Of a stretch of DNA of 64,000 nt, positions 35,841-44,665 are shown piece by piece. A program made the position numbers and the translations under genes. This DNA comes from Stappia sp. TSB10P1A (lineage in GTDB: Bacteria; Pseudomonadota; Alphaproteobacteria; Rhizobiales; Stappiaceae), in NCBI RefSeq assembly GCF_900185725.1, contig NZ_FYAU01000026.1:186001-250000 (forward strand), given 5' to 3'. Below the pieces are notes generated by a model. The model was not told where the DNA came from and made no database searches. It saw only the letters and a program-made list of their open reading frames with translations. Every line of letters starts with the position of its first letter. Position 1 is the stretch's first letter.

Positions 35841-36521
35841 ATGAGCGAAACGGCGGGAGCCTGGATCGAGCAGTTCGAGGCCCTGAGCGGACTGCCGCAA
35901 CCCTTGCGCGACGACCTGGTGAACGGCAGCCAGGTGGTCGAGATTCCCGCCGGGACGCAGGTCTTCGGCCCCGGCCAGACAGCGGACAGTCTGCTGCTGC
36001 TGCTGGAGGGAACGGTGCGCGTGCAGCAGCGGTCGGAAACCGGCCGCGAAGTCTTCCTCTACCGGGTGCACGCCGGCGAAAGCTGCGTGCTGACCACCGC
36101 CTGCATGCTGGCCTTCGAGGACTATTCCGCCGACGGCATCGCCGAAACGGATCTGCGCGCCGTTGCCATCCCGCGGGCGATCTTCGACGGTCTCGTCGGC
36201 CGCTCGCCGCTGTTCCGGGATTTCGTGTTCAAGGCCTATTCGCGCCGCATCATCGACCTGTTCACCCTGATCGACCACATCGTGTTCCAGCGCATGGACG
36301 TGCGGCTCGCCGCCCGGCTGCTGGAACTGGCCGATACCGACGGCGTGGTCCGCGCCACCCATCAGGTGCTGGGCACCGAACTGGGCACGGCCAGGGAGGT
36401 CGTCTCGCGGACCTTGTCGGAGTTCCAGCGCCGCGGCTGGATCGCCCAGTCGCGCGGCGAGGTGCGCCTGCTCGCCAATGACGGGCTGGCGGTGCTGGCC
36501 CGCGCCGGCGGCGACCGCTGA
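35841..36521 (+). CDS. Crp/Fnr-family transcriptional regulator without an Fe-S cluster motif
   Basis: A protein of 226 residues: cyclic-nucleotide-binding fold (about 15-135), long dimer helix and a winged helix-turn-helix (THQVLGTELGTAREVVSRTLSEFQRRGWI). The N-terminal cysteines of FNR are absent. Cys82 and Cys88, in GESCVLTTACML next to the effector pocket, are the only two cysteines and could be redox sensors. This segment is shared with regulators often found near sulfur-transfer genes, which agrees with the DsrE neighbour. Its target could also be the cyd operators, but their half-sites and spacing do not match the usual TTGAT-N4-ATCAA. Confidence 0.85.
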   Translation: MSETAGAWIEQFEALSGLPQPLRDDLVNGSQVVEIPAGTQVFGPGQTADSLLLLLEGTVRVQQRSETGREVFLYRVHAGESCVLTTACMLAFEDYSADGIAETDLRAVAIPRAIFDGLVGRSPLFRDFVFKAYSRRIIDLFTLIDHIVFQRMDVRLAARLLELADTDGVVRATHQVLGTELGTAREVVSRTLSEFQRRGWIAQSRGEVRLLANDGLAVLARAGGDR

Positions 36522-36524
36522 CCG

Positions 36525-36980
36525 CTATCCGTGTTTCAGCGCCAGCCGCGCCAGCCGGTCCAGCGACTGCAGGAAGCGCGACCGGTCGGCCTTTGAAAAC
36601 GCCCGGCCGCCGCCCTGGTGAAACGGGTCCGCCGCGCGGATGTCCTGCATCAGATCGCGGGTCGCGAGCCGACCGCCGATATTCGCGGCGTCGAGGATCT
36701 GCCCGTCATGCTGCACCACATGCGCGCCCGCCTTCAGGCAGCGGTCGGCAAGCGGCAGGTCCGAGGTGACCACGATGTCGCCGGGACCGCACTCTTCGGC
36801 GATCCACTTGTCGGCCATGTCCGGCCCCTCGGCGACGATCCTCAGCGAGACGAGCGGGTTGGCGGGAGGCCGGATGCCGCCGTTGCAGACCAGCACCACC
36901 GCAATGCCGAGCCGGGTCGCAACCCGCTCCACCTCCGACTTCACCGGACAGGCATCGGCATCGACATAGAAGGTGGTCAC
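36525..36980 (-). CDS. YaiI/YqxD family protein (DUF188, UPF0178)
   Basis: A protein of 151 residues with [20 protein letters not shown] at the N-terminus, [14 protein letters not shown] in the middle and [16 protein letters not shown] at the C-terminus, all diagnostic of DUF188. It has a PIN-like nuclease fold, but its function is unproven. I use a GTG start at 36980 with GGAG 10 bases upstream; a TTG at 37004 is also open. It converges with the Crp gene with only 3 bp between stops. Confidence 0.85.
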   Translation of the reverse strand: MTTFYVDADACPVKSEVERVATRLGIAVVLVCNGGIRPPANPLVSLRIVAEGPDMADKWIAEECGPGDIVVTSDLPLADRCLKAGAHVVQHDGQILDAANIGGRLATRDLMQDIRAADPFHQGGGRAFSKADRSRFLQSLDRLARLALKHG

Positions 36981-37120
36981 GTCCTGCAATCTCCATGGTG
37001 GCAACGCGGCGCGTAACGCCGGGGCCTCCCTCGTCGCTCCAGCACGCCCCCTCGCGCGGCGTCTTATAGACGGCTCCTGCCCGGAGTGAAATCCGCAAGG
37101 CGCGCCTTTCCAGGGTCCGG

Positions 37121-39226
37121 CTACAGCATCTGCCTCTGCGCCAGATGGTGGAAGGTTCCGCCGCGGGCCAGCAGCGTATCGAAGCGCCCTTCCTCGACGA
37201 TCCGTCCCCCGTCCAGGACGATGATCCGGTCGGCATGGCGGATCGTCGAAAGCCGGTGGGCGATGACGATACGGGTCGCCTCGATCCTGTCGATGGCATC
37301 GGACACGATGGCCTGGGTGGCATTGTCCAGCGCGCTGGTGGCCTCGTCGAACAGCACGATGCGCGGCCGGCGCACCAGGGCGCGGGCAATCAGGATCAAC
37401 TGCCGCTGACCGCCCGAGAAGGTGCTGCCGCCTTCGGTCACCACGGTTTCCAGCCCCATCGGCAACCGCTCGACAAGCGGCGCCAGCCCGACAGCGCGGG
37501 CGGCGGCCATCACCTCGTCACGACTGGCCATGCTGGAGGCGGCGATGTTCTCGTAGAGCGAGCCGGGCGTCAGTTCGACCGTCTGCATCACCGCGCCGAT
37601 CTGGCGGCGCAGCAGGCGCAGATCCATGCCCGACAGGGCCTCGCCATCATACAGAACCTGTCCCGCGCGCGGGGTCTCGAAGCCCAGCATCAGGCGCATC
37701 AGCGTGGACTTGCCCGACCCGGACGCCCCGACAATCGCCACGAACTCGCCCGGCGCGATGTCGAGATCGATGTTGGAGAGCGTGAGGCTGCGCTTGTCGT
37801 CATAGGCGAAGTCGACGCCGTTCAGGGTGATACGGCCCGAAAGCACCGGCGGCGGGGCGTTGGAATGCAGCGTCTCGGGAGCCTGGGTGAAGACCGGCCG
37901 CGCGCGGGCGAGCAGCGGCGCGGCCACCAGCGCGGCGTTCATCGTCTGGCTGAGGCTGGCAAGCCCGCCCACGAACTGCCCGAAGGCGACGTTGAACGCG
38001 GCGAACGTCGCCAGCGTGATGCCGTCGCGCCCCACCAGGAGGAAGATGCCGAGCATTCCCACCGGCGACAGCAGGGTGGAGAAGACCATCTCCAGATTGG
38101 CGATGCGCCCGGCCGCCAGGCGACGGCGCACCTGTTTCTCGAACAGGCCGGCAAACCGCCCGAGCGCCCGCTCCTCCGCCCCGCTCATCCGCAGCTTGCC
38201 GATGGCGCCGAACAGTTCGACCAGGAGGCCGGAGGTGGCGCCGACTTCGGCGAAGACCTTGCTTTCGCGCCGCACGCGGAGCCAGCCCAGCAGGGCAAGG
38301 AGCGCCGTCGCGCTCACCCCGTAGATCAATCCGTAAAGGGCCAGTCGGGCGTCGAAAGTCAGCATCAGGACGAGGCTGCCCAGGGCCGAAACCGCTCCCA
38401 GCAAACCGCCCAGCGCCGCCCCGCCCAGCGCCCGGCGGGCGTGATCGACGCCAAGGACCCGTTGGGCGAGATCGCCGACGGTATAATCGCGGAAGAACCG
38501 CGTCGGCAGGTCGAGCACACGGCCCCACAGGGCAGCCTGAAGCCGCAGGTCGACCCGGTTGAGGATGCGCGTCAGGGTGAGCGAGCGCATGATCTGGAAA
38601 CCGGCCGCACCGATCGCGCCGGCGCAGAGCAGGAAGACCATCTCGCCGACCATCCCCATGCGCCCGTCCGGCAGCGCCGTGCCGACAAGGGTTCCCATGG
38701 CGATCGGCGCGATCAGGCTCACCAGCATCATCAGAAAGACCGCCAGGGCGAGCGTCGCCCCGTCCCGCGCCACGCCGCGCAAGGTGAAGGACAGCAGCGC
38801 GGAGCGGGTGATCTGCGCCGGCAGCGGCGCATAGAGCTGGATCGCCTGCGGAGCGATGGCCCTCGCACCGGCCGCGTCGAGCGGGATCGGAGGACTGTAG
38901 GGCGACGACGCGACGCCATAGCCCGCGCTGCCGGCAACCAGCGCCACGGGGCGCCCGGCGGCATGGCCGAGGAGATCCGGGCCGGACCTACGCCACCACT
39001 CGCCGCCCAGCGTCACCGGACGCAGCAGCAGTCCGGCGCGGCGGGCGAGGGTCTCAAGGTCGCCCGTGCGGTCGGCGGGCAGGTCCACCCCTTCGCGCTC
39101 GGCCAGGATCGACACCGCCTCGATGAGCGCCCGGCCGGACGGAGCGGACGCGGCTGCCGCCCGATCCGGACCCTCGACCTCCTGCGATCCGGATCCTTCC
39201 GGGAATTTTCCGAGAGCGAGCCCCAC
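37121..39226 (-). CDS. NHLM-type bacteriocin ABC transporter, ATP-binding/permease protein (no peptidase)
   Basis: A protein of 701 residues from a GTG at 39226, which has GGGAG 11 bases upstream; a TTG at 39235 overlapping the previous stop is less well spaced. A 200-residue N-terminal region of unclear fold contains [18 protein letters not shown]. It is followed by a six-helix domain (about 210-480) and an ATPase with [26 protein letters not shown] and [12 protein letters not shown]. The layout matches the second ABC protein of NHLM peptide-export loci. It is the last gene of the cluster. Confidence 0.85.
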   Translation of the reverse strand: MGLALGKFPEGSGSQEVEGPDRAAAASAPSGRALIEAVSILAEREGVDLPADRTGDLETLARRAGLLLRPVTLGGEWWRRSGPDLLGHAAGRPVALVAGSAGYGVASSPYSPPIPLDAAGARAIAPQAIQLYAPLPAQITRSALLSFTLRGVARDGATLALAVFLMMLVSLIAPIAMGTLVGTALPDGRMGMVGEMVFLLCAGAIGAAGFQIMRSLTLTRILNRVDLRLQAALWGRVLDLPTRFFRDYTVGDLAQRVLGVDHARRALGGAALGGLLGAVSALGSLVLMLTFDARLALYGLIYGVSATALLALLGWLRVRRESKVFAEVGATSGLLVELFGAIGKLRMSGAEERALGRFAGLFEKQVRRRLAAGRIANLEMVFSTLLSPVGMLGIFLLVGRDGITLATFAAFNVAFGQFVGGLASLSQTMNAALVAAPLLARARPVFTQAPETLHSNAPPPVLSGRITLNGVDFAYDDKRSLTLSNIDLDIAPGEFVAIVGASGSGKSTLMRLMLGFETPRAGQVLYDGEALSGMDLRLLRRQIGAVMQTVELTPGSLYENIAASSMASRDEVMAAARAVGLAPLVERLPMGLETVVTEGGSTFSGGQRQLILIARALVRRPRIVLFDEATSALDNATQAIVSDAIDRIEATRIVIAHRLSTIRHADRIIVLDGGRIVEEGRFDTLLARGGTFHHLAQRQML

Positions 39227-39231
39227 GGCTG

Positions 39232-41346
39232 TCAAATCTCCCTCACCAGACGGGCATAGGCCCCGCCCGTCGCCAGCAGGTCGGCATGGCTGCCCCGCTC
39301 CACGATCCTCCCGTGATCGAGCACCAGGATCTCGTCGCAGTCGCGGACGGTGGACAGCCGGTGCGCCACGACAATCAACGTGAGGCCGCGCGCCCTGACC
39401 GCCGCCATCACCTGTTCCTCGCTGACGGCGTCGAGCGCGGAGGTCGCCTCGTCGAGCACCAGCAGCGCCGGGTTCCGGACCAGAGCGCGGGCGATTTCGA
39501 CGCGCTGACGCTGGCCGCCGGACAGATTGCGCCCGCCTTCGGTGAGCGGCATGTCGGGCGAGAAATCGCCGAGGCCGGCGTCCTGCATGGCGCGCCGGAC
39601 GTCGGCGAGCGGGATCTCCTCGTCCCACAGGGTGATGTTGTCGCGCAAGGTGCCGGAAAACAGGCGGATGTCCTGATCCACCCGCGCCAGCGCATGGGAG
39701 AGATCGGCGCGCGGCCATTCGGCAAGCGGGCGGCCGTCGAGGCGGATGCTGCCCGCCTTGGGCAGATAGAGCCCGCAGACCAGCGAGCCGATGGTGCTCT
39801 TGCCGCTGCCCGAATGGCCCACCAGCGCCACCGACCGTCCCGGCTCCAGCGACAGGGAGAAATCGGCGATGAAGGGCGGATCGAGGGGGCCATAGGCAAA
39901 GGCGACGCCGTCGATGTCAAGGCGGCCGCGCGCCCGCTCCCCGGTCGCGGCCGGCGTGGCGTAGCGCCAATCCTGCCGCGCCGCCTCGACATCCGCCAAC
40001 CGCGCGAAATCGGCCCGCGCCGCCTGCAGGCTGCTGCCCGTTTCCACCAGGTGGGAGGCATGGGCGGAAAACGCCCCCATCAAGGCCTGAAACGCCACCA
40101 GCCCGCCGACGGTGAGACTGCCGGCCATCACCTCGACCGAGCCGGCCAACAGCACGCAGGCCGCGGCGATCGCCGTGGTCAGGGGCGTCAACACGGCAAA
40201 ACCCTGTTCGAACAGGGCCGACCTTTGCTCCGCCTCCAATGCACGGGCATGGTGGCCCGCCCATTTGGCGAAGGCGCCGGTCTCGTTGCCGCCGGCCTTT
40301 ATGGTCTCGATGGTGGCAACGCCCGTCACCGTGGCGGAAAACAGCTTGGCGGCCTCGGTCTGCAGGCGCAGGGCGAGATCGGTGCGCCGCCGCCGCACCA
40401 TGTGCAGGACGCCGAGATTCACCAGGACCATCAGCAGGGCAATGGCGGTGAGCAGCGGGCTGTAGGCCAGCATCAGGGCGAACAGGAACACCGCCGCCAG
40501 CCCGTCGAGCCCGACGCCGGACAGATCGCGCGACACCAGCCGCGCGGCCGTTTCCACCGAGCCGGTTCTCGACACCAGATCGCCCGTGTGGCGGCTGGCG
40601 AAGAAGGCCACCGGCAGGCGCAGGAGATGTTCGACGAAACCGAGGGTGCGCCCGCGCAACAGCGCCATATGCACGCGCAGGCTCAAGGACTGGGTGAGCA
40701 GGCTCACCCCGGCCTGCACCAGCACGGCCACCGCCAGCCCGAGAACGATCGGCCCGGCCCAGCCGGGAGACCGCTGCACCAATACGCCGTCGATGAAGGT
40801 CTTGATCATGCCCGGCACGGCCAGTCCGGCGACCGCCAGCACCAGCGCGTAAAGAACGACCAGAACGGCCGGCTCGCCGAGCCCGCGCGCCATCTCCCTG
40901 ACCCGGGGCCAGAAGGCGGGCGGACGCCCCCCGGCGGCAAAGCCTTCTCCGGTCTCGAAGACGAGCATCACGCCGCTGTAATGGCGGGAGAAGTCCTCGC
41001 GCGTCATCTCGCGCGGACCATGCGCCGGATCGTTCAGGAACACCGTCTTCCCCCGCGCCCCTTCGAGCACGAGGAAATGGTTGTAGTCCCAGAAGACGAT
41101 GGCCGGAAACGGGCCGGCGAGCGCGGCCTCGACGGGCCGCCGCAGCCCCTTCGCGGCAAGACCGTAGGAGCGGGCGGCCTTCAGGATGTTGGCGGCGTTG
41201 GCGCCGTTGCGGTCCACGCCGCAGCGCGCGCGCAGGTCCTCCAGTCCGACGAAGCGCCGGAAATGCCCGAGGATCATGGCAAGCGAGGCCGCGCCGCACT
41301 CGGCCGCTTCCATCTGCAGGATGGTGGGGGTCCGCGCGCGGGCCAT
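39232..41346 (-). CDS. NHLM-type peptidase/permease/ABC transporter (C39 peptidase)
   Basis: A protein of 704 residues. The N-terminal C39 peptidase has its triad: Cys17 (QMEAAECGAASLAM), His90 (WDYNHFLVLEG) and Asp106 (LNDPAHG). Six helices (about 155-430) and an ATPase follow ([38 protein letters not shown]). It should cleave leader peptides after the double glycine and export the core. The five peptides just upstream all carry such a motif. It overlaps no gene but lies 3 bp from the HlyD gene and 5 bp from the next ABC gene. Confidence 0.94.
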   Translation of the reverse strand: MARARTPTILQMEAAECGAASLAMILGHFRRFVGLEDLRARCGVDRNGANAANILKAARSYGLAAKGLRRPVEAALAGPFPAIVFWDYNHFLVLEGARGKTVFLNDPAHGPREMTREDFSRHYSGVMLVFETGEGFAAGGRPPAFWPRVREMARGLGEPAVLVVLYALVLAVAGLAVPGMIKTFIDGVLVQRSPGWAGPIVLGLAVAVLVQAGVSLLTQSLSLRVHMALLRGRTLGFVEHLLRLPVAFFASRHTGDLVSRTGSVETAARLVSRDLSGVGLDGLAAVFLFALMLAYSPLLTAIALLMVLVNLGVLHMVRRRRTDLALRLQTEAAKLFSATVTGVATIETIKAGGNETGAFAKWAGHHARALEAEQRSALFEQGFAVLTPLTTAIAAACVLLAGSVEVMAGSLTVGGLVAFQALMGAFSAHASHLVETGSSLQAARADFARLADVEAARQDWRYATPAATGERARGRLDIDGVAFAYGPLDPPFIADFSLSLEPGRSVALVGHSGSGKSTIGSLVCGLYLPKAGSIRLDGRPLAEWPRADLSHALARVDQDIRLFSGTLRDNITLWDEEIPLADVRRAMQDAGLGDFSPDMPLTEGGRNLSGGQRQRVEIARALVRNPALLVLDEATSALDAVSEEQVMAAVRARGLTLIVVAHRLSTVRDCDEILVLDHGRIVERGSHADLLATGGAYARLVREI

Positions 41347-41349
41347 TGG

Positions 41350-42669
41350 CTACGACTCCAGCCAGCGCTTCAACAGCGGCAGCACCAGGGTAATCGGGGC
41401 CTGGTGGAAGACGTCGATTTCGACGTTGGACAGTGTCCCGCGTTCGACAGGGAACTGGGGACCGGTCCCGCCCCACCACGCGAAGCCGTTGGGCGTGTCG
41501 GCGGTGACGAGCTTCAGCCGCGCGACGATCGGCGGACCGGCCTGGGTGTAGTGGCGGGCCATCTCCGCGTTGCGGATGAGCGCATAGACCTGATCGTAGC
41601 TGACCGGACGCGGATTGATCGCCACCACCTCGGCGCGGATCGCGCCGAATTCCTCCTTCTTGATCGAGGCGGGAATGACATGGGCACGCATGCCGGGCTG
41701 CACGCGCAAGCCTTGTGCCGGATCGAGGAAGGCGATGAGCTCCGCCCCATCCGCGTTGCCGTCGTCCAGTTCCTCGTGCAGACCGAAACGGGCACCGCCG
41801 GCAACGACGATCCCCTGTTGCGCGGCCACCACGCTGTGATCGCCCGACGCCGCCAGCACCGCGAGCTTCTGGCCGACGCCGAGGATATCGCCAGGATCGG
41901 CGAAGACCTCGGCAATCGTCCCGGCATAGGGCGCGCGCACCTCCTCGTCGTGATCCAGCCTCTCCAGCAGGACGACAAGACGGGCTTCCCGCGCGGCCAG
42001 TTCGTCCTCGGCCGCACGCAGTTTCGCCGCCAGCGCATCGAGAAAGGTTCCGTGCTCGGCGCGCAACTGGGCAAGACTGGTGCCGACCCGCGCCAGGGCC
42101 AGGGCGGCGTCATTGTAGGTGTTGCGGGTATCCTCCACGTCCAGGCGGCGGATCACCCCGCGCTCGAACAGTTTCTCCCGGTTGGTGAGCAGTTCCTGCA
42201 ATTGCCGCGAGCGCTGCACCAGCACACGCCGCTCCTCCTCCAGCGCCGCCACCTGCTCCTCGAAGGCGGCGATCCGGTGGGTTCTCTCCCGCTCGCTGGC
42301 CTCGCCCAGACGCTCCAGCGCCCGCGCCGCCTGATCGCGTGCCAGCTCGCCGGAGCGGATTTCCGCCTCGATCTCGCGCACGTCCATCCGGGCGATGACC
42401 ATGCCCGCCTCGACCTTCTGCCCGGGGACGACGGAGATCTGCTCCAGCCGGCCGGCGACCGGGATCGCGATGGTATAGAGCGCCTCTCCCGCCGCCAGGA
42501 TCTGTCCCATCCCCTGAACCTTGACCGAGACGGTGCCGACCACCGACCAGGCAAGCGCGGCGCCGACGACCAGAAGCGCACCCAGCGCTCCGGCCCAGTA
42601 GCCGCGCGGCAGGTAATGGCTGGGCTGGCGCGTTTCGTCGAAAGGCTGAGGCAGAGCTGGCAGGCTCAT
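41350..42669 (-). CDS. HlyD-family adaptor, NHLM bacteriocin secretion protein
   Basis: A protein of 439 residues: an N-terminal membrane helix (about 26-48), a biotinyl-lipoyl-like half motif (GRLEQISVVPGQKVEAGMVIARMD), a long coiled coil (about 100-240), the second lipoyl half (VRAPYAGTIAEVFADPGDILGVGQ) and a C-terminal beta-rich region. It would connect the inner-membrane exporter to the outer membrane. No outer-membrane TolC gene is in the window. Confidence 0.9.
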   Translation of the reverse strand: MSLPALPQPFDETRQPSHYLPRGYWAGALGALLVVGAALAWSVVGTVSVKVQGMGQILAAGEALYTIAIPVAGRLEQISVVPGQKVEAGMVIARMDVREIEAEIRSGELARDQAARALERLGEASERERTHRIAAFEEQVAALEEERRVLVQRSRQLQELLTNREKLFERGVIRRLDVEDTRNTYNDAALALARVGTSLAQLRAEHGTFLDALAAKLRAAEDELAAREARLVVLLERLDHDEEVRAPYAGTIAEVFADPGDILGVGQKLAVLAASGDHSVVAAQQGIVVAGGARFGLHEELDDGNADGAELIAFLDPAQGLRVQPGMRAHVIPASIKKEEFGAIRAEVVAINPRPVSYDQVYALIRNAEMARHYTQAGPPIVARLKLVTADTPNGFAWWGGTGPQFPVERGTLSNVEIDVFHQAPITLVLPLLKRWLES

Positions 42670-42804
42670 GGAGCAAGTGCCCCCATCGCTTTCCCCTTTT
42701 TTCCTGCCGGCGGGCCGATCCCGACCGAATCCGCCAACACCTTCAACCCGCGGCGGGATGCGGCATTGCGCCCGATGCAGGGCTCCGCATCCCCTCGCTT
42801 GCCC

Positions 42805-43002
42805 CTACTTAAGCGTGGGGTAGCCGCCAAACTCCGTTTCATTCCAGATGACCTGCTGCCCTGCCCGCATGCGATCCCGGATGAGCTGACGCTCGTTACG
42901 AGACATTCCCTGCGGCCAATCGTAACCGCCACTGATGGTTTCAAGTTCTTCGTCGGAAAGAACTTCATGGTCCGGGGGGATATGGTCGTTCCGCTCACGC
43001 AT
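42805..43002 (-). CDS. double-glycine precursor peptide, 65 residues
   Basis: The leader DHEVLSDEELETISGG (about residues 11-26) has the LS-x-EEL-x-x-I-x-GG pattern cut by C39 peptidases. The predicted core of 39 residues starts YDWPQGMSRNERQ and ends YPTLK. It is hydrophilic and charged, with two Trp and no Cys, very different from the neighbouring NHLP cores. It could be a small bacteriocin, an immunity or accessory peptide, or a signal. It lies between the NHLP genes and the transport genes. Confidence 0.75.
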   Translation of the reverse strand: MRERNDHIPPDHEVLSDEELETISGGYDWPQGMSRNERQLIRDRMRAGQQVIWNETEFGGYPTLK

Positions 43003-43030
43003 CTCGGCCTCTTCTGCTCAATCCAATCCG

Positions 43031-43441
43031 TCAGTCCGCAGCAATCGCGGCGCCAACGCCAACGGTGACCGCTCCTGCCTTGACCGCAGGAAAGGCAGCG
43101 CCTTGCGTCATGATAATCACGGGGAGGCCCGCAACCATGGTGGTGCCGTAGCCCGTCATGAAGGCCGTTACATGCTTCATCTTGATCTTGTCGAAGAAGC
43201 CGCCATTGATCGCCTCAAGCTCTTCAGCGGACAATTCCTCGGACAGTTTCGGCGGCAGAACGAGGTGAAGCTGCGCGGGCGTATCCTCCACCACCGTGAT
43301 CTCGATCCCTTCGGGGATTTCGACGCCTTGCGATTTCAGTGCCCCCTTCGCATCCGCCAGCAGCGCGGCGCGGAAAGCCTCGTCGGTCGCAGCGCGGACG
43401 AGGAATTGGGCGTAAGCGTTCTGTTCGATCTGTTCGGTCAT
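43031..43441 (-). CDS. NHLP-leader precursor peptide A
   Basis: A protein of 136 residues. The start at 43441 has GGGAG 9 bases upstream; a start 7 codons earlier is less likely. The leader is nitrile-hydratase-like: FLVRAATDEAFRAALLADAK, EIPEGIEITVVEDT and LHLVLPP, ending in SAEELEAINGG. The core of about 55 residues (FFDKIKMKHVTAFMTGYG...) is hydrophobic, with two helix-length stretches, and lacks Cys. Absence of Cys rules out lanthionine rings. Confidence 0.9.
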   Translation of the reverse strand: MTEQIEQNAYAQFLVRAATDEAFRAALLADAKGALKSQGVEIPEGIEITVVEDTPAQLHLVLPPKLSEELSAEELEAINGGFFDKIKMKHVTAFMTGYGTTMVAGLPVIIMTQGAAFPAVKAGAVTVGVGAAIAAD

Positions 43442-43458
43442 TGCTACTGCTCCCTGGT

Positions 43459-43854
43459 TCAATCCGCGATCACCGCGCCGGCGACGCCACCGCCGATCAT
43501 GGCCGCTCCGACCAGGGGCGCGGCCGCCCCGCCCGTCGCGATGATTGCCAAGGCGCCGCCTCCGATCATGACGGCGCTGGCGCCGATGCCGAAACCGGCC
43601 AGATGCTTGAGCTTCAGGAAGCCGCCATTGATCGCCGCAAGCTCGTCGTCCGACATGTCCTCGCTGACCAGCGGCGGCAGGACGAGATGGAGGCTCTCGT
43701 GGGTGTCCTCCACCGCCTTGATCTCGATCCCTTCGGGGATTTCAACCCCCAGCGACTTCAGCGTGCCGGTCGCGTCCGACAGCAGCGCGGCGCGAAAGGC
43801 CTCGTCGGTCGCAGCGCGGACCAGCACCTGCGTATGGGCGTTCTGTTCGATCAT
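43459..43854 (-). CDS. NHLP-leader precursor peptide B
   Basis: A protein of 131 residues, with GAGAGG six bases before the ATG at 43854. The leader is nearly identical to peptide C (ATDEAFRAALLSDATGTLKS and EIPEGIEIKAVEDT), ending SDDELAAINGG. The core of about 53 residues (FLKLKHLAGFGIGASAVMIG...) is glycine-zipper-like, with repeated GxxxG/AxxxG spacing, no Cys and few charges. This is typical of pore-forming unmodified bacteriocins. Confidence 0.9.
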   Translation of the reverse strand: MIEQNAHTQVLVRAATDEAFRAALLSDATGTLKSLGVEIPEGIEIKAVEDTHESLHLVLPPLVSEDMSDDELAAINGGFLKLKHLAGFGIGASAVMIGGGALAIIATGGAAAPLVGAAMIGGGVAGAVIAD

Positions 43855-43864
43855 CACACACCTC

Positions 43865-44266
43865 TCAGATTGAGCCGCCGATTTTTGCCCCGGTCGCCTC
43901 GCCGCCACGGACCAGCCCTGACGCTTGACGAGCCCCATTGCCCCCGGTTCCTACAATCACACCCGTGGCCAGAAGCCCGCCGAAGGCAGCGCCGATGCCA
44001 GCCCCGAGAGTGCGACCGAACCACCCGCCATTGACGGCGCCGAGTTCCTCATCGCTCATCTCTTCCGAGATCTTCGGCGGGACGATGAGATGAAACACCG
44101 TGCCGGTGTCCTCCACCGCCTTGATCTCGATCCCTTCGGGGATCTCAACCCCCAGCGACTTCAGCGTGCCGGTCGCATCCGACAGCAGCGCGGCGCGAAA
44201 GGCCTCGTCGGTCGCGGCCCGGACCAGCACCTGCGTATAGACGTTCTGTTCGATCTGTTCGGTCAT
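43865..44266 (-). CDS. NHLP-leader precursor peptide C
   Basis: A protein of 133 residues. I chose the ATG at 44266, as AAGGA lies 8 bases upstream and it matches the MTEQIEQN start of peptide A; an ATG two codons earlier is possible. The leader ends SDEELGAVNGG. The core of about 52 residues (WFGRTLGAGIGAAFGGLLAT...) starts with a glycine zipper and ends hydrophilic. No Cys. Peptides A-C are recent duplicates in their leaders and diverged in their cores. Confidence 0.9.
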   Translation of the reverse strand: MTEQIEQNVYTQVLVRAATDEAFRAALLSDATGTLKSLGVEIPEGIEIKAVEDTGTVFHLIVPPKISEEMSDEELGAVNGGWFGRTLGAGIGAAFGGLLATGVIVGTGGNGARQASGLVRGGEATGAKIGGSI

Positions 44267-44299
44267 CTTCATGTTCCTTGGCTGAAGGGAAGGTCGCGA

Positions 44300-44494
44300 T
44301 TATCGCGGCGGCGCAGCAGCCAGGGCGCGCTCGATATGCTCCATCGCATACTCGACAAGATTCGCATTGGGGTCGCGCGGACGCACCGGAGCGGCGGTTC
44401 CCGGCGCAAGTCCGCCGACAATGGAGGACAGTTCATCCTCGCCGAGTTCTTCCGCTTCTCTGGCGAACAACTCGCGATCCAAGTCTTTTGTCAT
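44300..44494 (-). CDS. double-glycine precursor peptide, 64 residues
   Basis: The short leader ends in EELGEDELSSIVGG (residues about 15-28). The core of 36 residues is Pro/Ala-rich (LAPGTAAPVRPRDPNANL), with a C-terminal amphipathic helix. It is the first gene of the cluster and, like the 65-residue peptide, has no NHLP domain. Confidence 0.7.
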   Translation of the reverse strand: MTKDLDRELFAREAEELGEDELSSIVGGLAPGTAAPVRPRDPNANLVEYAMEHIERALAAAPPR

Positions 44495-44665
44495 TTACAA
44501 CCCCCTGCTATCCAGTTTTTTGAGACGATTTCCCGTCCTGCCTACAGAAGATGACGCAGGGGCTCTTTCCGAATTGTGAACTTCCGGCGGCAAAACAGAA
44601 ACTTCGGACCATTCGTCAAGGAACTGCAACGATCCGCGCACAGATGACGCAACGGGCGCCACAAT
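44495..44665 (-). promoter_or_regulatory. promoter region of the peptide-export cluster
   Basis: This 171-bp, A/T-richer gap lies between the AraC gene and the first peptide gene. AGATGACGCA occurs twice (44549-44558 and 44642-44651) in the same orientation. AraC-type proteins bind direct repeats, but the 93-bp distance is large. No clear -35/-10 pair stands out. Confidence 0.4.

Noticed and set aside
39286-43068. A 1260-codon plus-strand open frame opposite the peptide-export genes
   Set aside because: It runs across three well-supported genes on the other strand and shows only composition bias, no domain.
44300-44494. Lanthipeptide or sactipeptide precursor assignment for the small peptides
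   Set aside because: The cores lack Cys, and no LanM, YcaO or radical SAM gene is in the cluster.
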